DNA of 11,418 nucleotides from CAZSIA01 sp045126355 (GTDB lineage: Bacteria; Bacillota_I; Bacilli_A; Acholeplasmatales; Anaeroplasmataceae), in contig JBGVOE010000024.1 of the NCBI GenBank assembly GCA_045126355.1, positions 1-11,418 on the forward strand, in the 5' to 3' direction. Position 1 is the first letter of the stretch, and each line of letters opens with the position of its first letter. The position numbers and the translations under genes are program-made. The notes below the pieces were generated by a model. It worked only from the letters and a program-made list of their open reading frames with translations. It was not told the origin of the DNA and did no database searches. This document shows, piece by piece, positions 6,751 to 11,418 of the stretch.

Positions 6751-9573
6751 ATGGATAAATTAGTTATTAAAGGAGCTAGAGAAAATAACCTTAAAAACAT
6801 TTCTTTAGAATTACCTAAAAACAAGTTAATAGTTATGACGGGTCTTTCTGGTTGTGGTAAGTCTTCTTTGGCGTTTGATACAATTTATCAAGAAGGACAA
6901 AGACGATTTGTTGAATCTTTATCAAGTTATGCTCGTCAATTTTTAGGTGGAATGGAAAAACCTGATGTTGATTTAATTGAAGGACTATCTCCCGCTATTA
7001 GTATTGATCAAAAGACAACAAGTAAGAACCCTCGTTCGACAGTTGGAACAGTTACAGAAATATATGATTACCTAAGATTATTATTTGCTAGAATTGGTGT
7101 TCCGTATTGTCCTACACATCATACTCCTATTGAAAGTCAATCAATTGAACAAATGGTTAATAAAACTTTAGAATTACCATTAGGAACACGTTTGATGGTA
7201 TGTTCTCCAACTGTTGTTAGAGAAAAGGGAACTTTTAAAAAGACGATTGAAGAATATATCAAAGAAGGATATGTAAGAGCTAGAATTGATAACGAAGTAG
7301 TAGAGTTAGCGGAAGTAGGAGAACTTGAAAAGAATAAGCGTCATGATATTGATTTATTAATTGATCGTATCATTTTAAAAGAAGATAGTAGAAGTAGAGT
7401 CGCTGAAGCTATTGAACTTGCGTGTAAAAAAGCTGATGGTAAATGTAAAATAGTTGTTGATGGTGAAGAAGTATTTTATTTTTCAGAACATTATGCCTGT
7501 AAGTTTTGTAACTACACTATTAGTGAATTAGAACCTCGTATATTCTCATTTAACTCACCTTTAGGCGCATGTAGTGAATGTCATGGTTTAGGTGTTAAAT
7601 TAGAAGTAAGTGAAGACTTAATTATTGAAGGCGAAAAATCATTAAATGATGGTGCGATTGCTCCTTATAAAAATGTTGAAGAAACAAATTTAAGTATGGA
7701 AGAATTACGTCAAGTTTGTGCACATTATAATATCGATATGAATATGCCATTTAATAAATTAAGTAAAGCTCATAAAGATATTGTATTTTATGGTTCTAAA
7801 GAAGCAATTAGTTTTAAAATGCAATCAAAAAGTGGAAGAAATCATGATAAGGTTTCATACTATGAAGGTGTAATCAATCATTTTAACCGTAGATATATGG
7901 AAACTCAATCAGAATGGATTAGAAGTTGGATTGAGGGATATATGGTTGAAAAAGAATGTTCATGTTGTCATGGTGCGCGAATGAATGAACAAGTTTTAAA
8001 TGTTTTAATAAATGGTAAAAACATTCATGACTTATGTTCTTTATCTATTGGTCAGCTAAGAGATTTTTTGATTAATTTAGAACTTAATAATGAACAAAAA
8101 TTAATCTCTAGAAATATTATTAAAGAAGCTTGTGATAGATTAGACTTTTTAATTAATGTAGGTCTTGATTACTTAACTTTAGCGCGTAGTAGTGGAACAC
8201 TTTCTGGTGGTGAAGCCCAACGTATTAGATTAGCTACGCAAATAGGTTCAAGATTAACTGGAGTATTATATGTATTAGATGAACCATCAATTGGTCTTCA
8301 TCAAAAAGATAATCAAAAACTAATTAATTCTTTAAAAGAAATGCGTGATTTAGGTAATACATTAATTGTTGTTGAACACGATGAAGAAACAATGTTAAAT
8401 GCTGATTATTTAGTTGATATTGGACCAGGTGCCGGTGTTCATGGCGGACAGATCGTAGCTAGTGGTACTCCTAGTGAAGTTATGCTTAATAAAGATAGTA
8501 TTACTGCTAAATATTTAAGAAAAGAATTATATATAGAAGTACCTAAACAAAGAAGTAAAGGTAATGGAAAATTTATCGAAATCTTTGGTGCAAAAGAAAA
8601 CAACTTAAAAAATATTAATGTTAAAATTCCTTGTGGCGCTATCACTTGTGTAACAGGTGTTAGTGGTAGTGGAAAGTCATCTTTAGTTAATGAAGTTTTA
8701 TATAAAAATATGTATGTAAAACTTTATAAAGCTAAAAAGTTATATCCAGGAAAAGTCGATAAGATTTTAGGAACAGAACATTTTGATAGAATTATTGATA
8801 TTTCACAATCGCCTATCGGAAGAACACCAAGAAGTAATCCTGCAACATATACAGGTGTATTTGATGATATACGTGATTTATTCGCTAAAACAAATGAAGC
8901 TAGAGCGCGAGGCTATGATAAAGGACGTTTTAGTTTTAATGTTAAAGGTGGAAGATGTGAAGCGTGTTGGGGAGATGGTGTTAAGAAAATAACAATGAAT
9001 TTCTTACCTGATGTTTATGTTAAATGTGAAGTTTGTGAAGGTACTAGATATAACCGTGAAACTTTAGAAGTTAAATATAATGGAAAAACAATTGCGGATG
9101 TATTAGAGATGACTATTGAAGATGCGTTAGTATTCTTTGAAAATCACATTAAAATTAAAAATAAACTACAAGCCTTATATGATGTAGGATTAGGTTATTT
9201 AAAATTAGGTCAATCATCTACAGAACTTTCTGGTGGGGAAGCTCAAAGAATTAAACTTGCTAGTGAATTACAAAGCAAGATTAGTGAAAAGACTTTATAT
9301 ATTTTAGATGAACCAACAACAGGCCTACATATCGACGATATTAAGCGATTAATGATTATGATCAATCGCTTACGTGAAGGTGGAGCGACTGTTATAATTA
9401 TTGAACATAATTTAGACGTTATTAAGTTGGCGGACTATATTGTTGACTTAGGTCCTTGTGGTGGTGAATTAGGTGGAAATTTATTATTTGAAGGAACACC
9501 TGAAGATTTAGTTAATGTTAAAGAAAGTGCTACAGGCGAGTACTTAAAAGCTTATTTAATGGGAGATGAATAA
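6751..9573 (+). CDS. uvrA: Excinuclease ABC subunit A (UvrA)
   Basis: Dimeric ABC-type ATPase that recognises bulky or helix-distorting DNA lesions and loads UvrB in nucleotide excision repair. Its 940 residues match the usual length. It has two ATPase modules: Walker A GLSGCGKSS (31-39), signature LSGGEAQ (484-490) and Walker B LDEP (509-512); then Walker A GVSGSGKS (636-643), signature LSGGEAQ (826-832) and Walker B LDEP around D853. Two zinc modules interrupt them: C250, C253, C274, C277 in the first and C736, C739, C759, C762 in the second. The UvrB- and DNA-contacting stretches (for example SIDQKTTSKNPRSTVGT) are intact. The first Walker A has Cys at position 35 where Ser is more usual; the essential Gly-Lys-Ser is kept. 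GGTGA at 6739-6743 is its likely ribosome binding site, inside the preceding gene. uvrB, its partner, is not adjacent and must lie elsewhere. Confidence 0.98.
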   Translation: MDKLVIKGARENNLKNISLELPKNKLIVMTGLSGCGKSSLAFDTIYQEGQRRFVESLSSYARQFLGGMEKPDVDLIEGLSPAISIDQKTTSKNPRSTVGTVTEIYDYLRLLFARIGVPYCPTHHTPIESQSIEQMVNKTLELPLGTRLMVCSPTVVREKGTFKKTIEEYIKEGYVRARIDNEVVELAEVGELEKNKRHDIDLLIDRIILKEDSRSRVAEAIELACKKADGKCKIVVDGEEVFYFSEHYACKFCNYTISELEPRIFSFNSPLGACSECHGLGVKLEVSEDLIIEGEKSLNDGAIAPYKNVEETNLSMEELRQVCAHYNIDMNMPFNKLSKAHKDIVFYGSKEAISFKMQSKSGRNHDKVSYYEGVINHFNRRYMETQSEWIRSWIEGYMVEKECSCCHGARMNEQVLNVLINGKNIHDLCSLSIGQLRDFLINLELNNEQKLISRNIIKEACDRLDFLINVGLDYLTLARSSGTLSGGEAQRIRLATQIGSRLTGVLYVLDEPSIGLHQKDNQKLINSLKEMRDLGNTLIVVEHDEETMLNADYLVDIGPGAGVHGGQIVASGTPSEVMLNKDSITAKYLRKELYIEVPKQRSKGNGKFIEIFGAKENNLKNINVKIPCGAITCVTGVSGSGKSSLVNEVLYKNMYVKLYKAKKLYPGKVDKILGTEHFDRIIDISQSPIGRTPRSNPATYTGVFDDIRDLFAKTNEARARGYDKGRFSFNVKGGRCEACWGDGVKKITMNFLPDVYVKCEVCEGTRYNRETLEVKYNGKTIADVLEMTIEDALVFFENHIKIKNKLQALYDVGLGYLKLGQSSTELSGGEAQRIKLASELQSKISEKTLYILDEPTTGLHIDDIKRLMIMINRLREGGATVIIIEHNLDVIKLADYIVDLGPCGGELGGNLLFEGTPEDLVNVKESATGEYLKAYLMGDE

Positions 9574-9575
9574 GG

Positions 9576-10499
9576 ATGAGACAAATTACAATTAAGGAAT
9601 TGATGAATGGGGTAGATCTTACACTTTTAGCTGGTGAGGGCGGATTAGATAATATTATTAATGAAATCGATATTCGTTTTCCATGGTTAGAGTTTGCGGG
9701 AATTTTAAATTATTTTGAAGCTAATAAAATCAACTTAGTTAGTTCAAAAGAATCGACTTATTTAAAAGAAATTGGTGAAGAGTTAGCGAAAGAGCGAGTT
9801 GAGGTTTTACTTCAACAAAAACCTAGTGGTTTTGTATTTTCACTTAATGTTAATGTTCCACAATATTTTATTGATTTAGGAAACAAATATAATGTTCCTA
9901 TTTTAAAGAGTTCATTAAGAACAACATCATTAAACTCTAAAATGTTTGGTTTCTTATGTTCTCACCTATCACCTAGAGAAAGTGTACATGGTGTCTTGTT
10001 AGATATTAACGGAATGGGAACACTTATTGTAGGTAAAAGCGGAATTGGTAAAAGTGAAACAGCTTTAGAGTTAGTTAAAAGAGGGCATCAATTAATCGCT
10101 GATGATAGAGTTGAAATTTATGAAAAAGAAGTTGGGGTTTTAATTGGTGAAGCACCAGAACTTATTGCTCAATACCTAGAAGTTAGAGGTGTTGGTATTG
10201 TTAACGTAATGCATATGTTTGGTGCTGGTGCTTATCGTGAAAACAAAAAGGTTCGTTTAGTTATTGAATTAGAAGCATGGGATAAAGATAAAGTTTATGA
10301 TCGTTTAGGTTTAAATCCACAAACAGTTACATTCTTTAATACTGAACTTCCAAAAATTGTTATTCCTATTTTACCAGGAAGAAATAACGCTGTATTAGTT
10401 GAAGCTGCCGCAATGAATCAAAAATTAAAATATTTTGGATTAGATGGAGCAAAAACTTTAACTGAAAAAATTGGCAAAATTACAAGAGGTGAAGAATAA
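9576..10499 (+). CDS. hprK: HPr kinase/phosphorylase
   Basis: Bifunctional enzyme that phosphorylates HPr (and Crh where present) on Ser46 in response to glycolytic intermediates, and removes that phosphate by phosphorolysis, controlling catabolite repression and PTS sugar uptake through CcpA. It has 307 residues, the normal size. An N-terminal domain (about 1-130) precedes the catalytic domain, which has HLSPRESVHG, the P-loop GKSGIGKS (153-160), ADDRVEI with D176 and D177, and the family signature LEVRGVGIVNV (201-211), needed for the phosphorylase activity. The ATG follows the uvrA stop by two bases, with GGGAG about ten bases upstream inside uvrA. The uvrA-hprK-lgt order is a common Firmicutes arrangement. 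Its presence implies HPr-Ser-P control in this organism, though ptsH is not in the window. Confidence 0.97.
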   Translation: MRQITIKELMNGVDLTLLAGEGGLDNIINEIDIRFPWLEFAGILNYFEANKINLVSSKESTYLKEIGEELAKERVEVLLQQKPSGFVFSLNVNVPQYFIDLGNKYNVPILKSSLRTTSLNSKMFGFLCSHLSPRESVHGVLLDINGMGTLIVGKSGIGKSETALELVKRGHQLIADDRVEIYEKEVGVLIGEAPELIAQYLEVRGVGIVNVMHMFGAGAYRENKKVRLVIELEAWDKDKVYDRLGLNPQTVTFFNTELPKIVIPILPGRNNAVLVEAAAMNQKLKYFGLDGAKTLTEKIGKITRGEE

Positions 10500-11418
10500 T
10501 GATTTTAAATTCCTTTTTAGATTTTGACAGTAAATATTTCTTAGAAATAGGTAGTTTAAAAATTGCTTGGTATGCAATCTGTATTCTAACAGGAATTATC
10601 TTAGCTTGTGTATTAGGCGTTAGGGAAGCGAAAAAATTTGGTATTTCATCTAATATCATTTTAGATGGAGTCTTAATTTGTGTTCCTTTAGCAATTGTGG
10701 GAGCTAGACTATATTATGTATTTACTAGTTGGGATAAATTTTATTTACCTGGCGATTTCGTTGGAACATTATTAAAAATAATTGGTTATTCTGAGAGTGA
10801 AGGTTTTAAATTAGAAGGACTAGCTATTAATGGTGGTATTATTGTAGCTATCTTATTTGTTATTATTTACTGTAAAGTAAGAAAGGTAAATGTCTTTCAA
10901 ATCTTTGACTTACTAGCACCAGGTTTATTAATCGGACAAATTTGCGGTAGATGGGGTAACTTCTTTAACCAAGAAGCGCATGGTCCTGCAATCACAGCTT
11001 CAACAGAGTGGATTACTAATTTCATTCCTTCCTTTATTATGGACAAGATGTATTTTTATGATGGTAGTTTAGGTGAGACTGCCTTATGGCATCCAACTTT
11101 CTTATATGAAAGTACTTGGAATTTAATTGCGTTAATTTTAATTTTAGTTTCAAGGAGAAAAAATAAACACCAACGTGTTGGTGATACAATTGCCTTCTAT
11201 TTAATTTGGTACGGATTAGGTAGAGCGATTATTATTGAACCACTTAGAATGGACCCATTATTATTTGTTCCTTCTTTAGGAATGGATTTATTATTTAATA
11301 GAGTTAATGTAGTTATTAATTTAGTGCTTGCGGTTGTCGGAGTTATTTGGATTTTATTAAAACATTTAAAATTCAAAGAACCATATTATATTGAAGTTCA
11401 AAAAGAAATTAAAGAAAA
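10499..11418 (+). CDS. lgt: Prolipoprotein diacylglyceryl transferase, 3'-truncated
   Basis: Membrane enzyme that moves diacylglycerol from phosphatidylglycerol to the lipobox cysteine of prolipoproteins, the first step of lipoprotein maturation. The frame runs off the window end after 306 codons without a stop, so only the extreme C-terminus is missing. The start overlaps the hprK stop as TAATG, with GAGGTGA (10486-10492) six bases upstream. Hydrophobic helices begin near residue 22 (IAWYAICILTGIILACVLG). The Lgt signature GRWGNFFNQEAHG occupies 150-162: R151, N154, E159 and G162 correspond to E. coli R143, N146, E151 and G154. HPTFLYES and GLGRAIIIEPLRMD follow, and the last helix is followed by a basic cytosolic tail. 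Residue 111, in GLAINGG, is Asn where E. coli has His103. The R242-to-E247 gap is one residue longer than in the sequences I recall. The gene is otherwise a clear family member. Confidence 0.96.
   Translation, partial: MILNSFLDFDSKYFLEIGSLKIAWYAICILTGIILACVLGVREAKKFGISSNIILDGVLICVPLAIVGARLYYVFTSWDKFYLPGDFVGTLLKIIGYSESEGFKLEGLAINGGIIVAILFVIIYCKVRKVNVFQIFDLLAPGLLIGQICGRWGNFFNQEAHGPAITASTEWITNFIPSFIMDKMYFYDGSLGETALWHPTFLYESTWNLIALILILVSRRKNKHQRVGDTIAFYLIWYGLGRAIIIEPLRMDPLLFVPSLGMDLLFNRVNVVINLVLAVVGVIWILLKHLKFKEPYYIEVQKEIKE

Noticed and set aside
8439..8645. 68-codon minus-strand reading frame inside uvrA
   Set aside because: It lies entirely within the conserved UvrA coding sequence and has no independent support.
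8783..8992. 69-codon plus-strand reading frame inside uvrA
   Set aside because: It is out of frame within an intact, motif-complete UvrA region.
1..11418. Novel defence, mobile or biosynthetic system
   Set aside because: There are no transposase, integrase, CRISPR, toxin-antitoxin or biosynthetic signatures; nearly all DNA belongs to recognised housekeeping genes.

Overview
The window comes from a low-GC Gram-positive bacterium (Bacillota). The genes support this: HPr kinase/phosphorylase, a NAD-dependent DNA ligase, a Firmicutes-style Lgt and strong Shine-Dalgarno sites. The very A+T-rich DNA, the AGA/CGT arginine codons and the strictly anaerobic class III ribonucleotide reductase fit an anaerobe, perhaps a gut Erysipelotrichia or RF39-like lineage; that placement is inference. 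All 29 or so tryptophan codons are TGG, and none of the eight stop codons is TGA, so the genetic code looks standard rather than Mycoplasma-like.

Layout, all on the + strand: (1) 1-483, the 3' end of an unrecognised gene, closed by a hairpin terminator. (2) 484-772, an intergenic region with an imperfect long hairpin (551-636), 59 bases of pure A/T (634-692) and an extended -10 promoter. (3) 773-3468, nrdD and nrdG, overlapping by one base (TAATG) and ended by a compact terminator: the anaerobic ribonucleotide reductase and its radical-SAM activase. (4) From a promoter at about 3555, a tightly packed run to the window end: an HD-domain hydrolase, ligA, a Cys-rich protein of unknown function, uvrA, hprK and the start of lgt. 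Junctions are between +3 and -8 bases and no terminator is visible between these genes, so they probably form one operon.

Functionally, nrdDG supplies dNTPs without oxygen. The second operon joins DNA repair (nick sealing by LigA, lesion recognition by UvrA) with carbon-catabolite control (HprK) and lipoprotein maturation (Lgt). uvrA-hprK-lgt order is familiar in Firmicutes; uvrB is not in the window.

Most of the window is ordinary housekeeping DNA. I see no mobile element, CRISPR array, tRNA, rRNA or defence system. The points most worth a second look are the unknown Cys-rich gene between ligA and uvrA, the hairpin upstream of nrdD that pairs better as a minus-strand transcript, and Asn at the Lgt position corresponding to E. 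coli His103.
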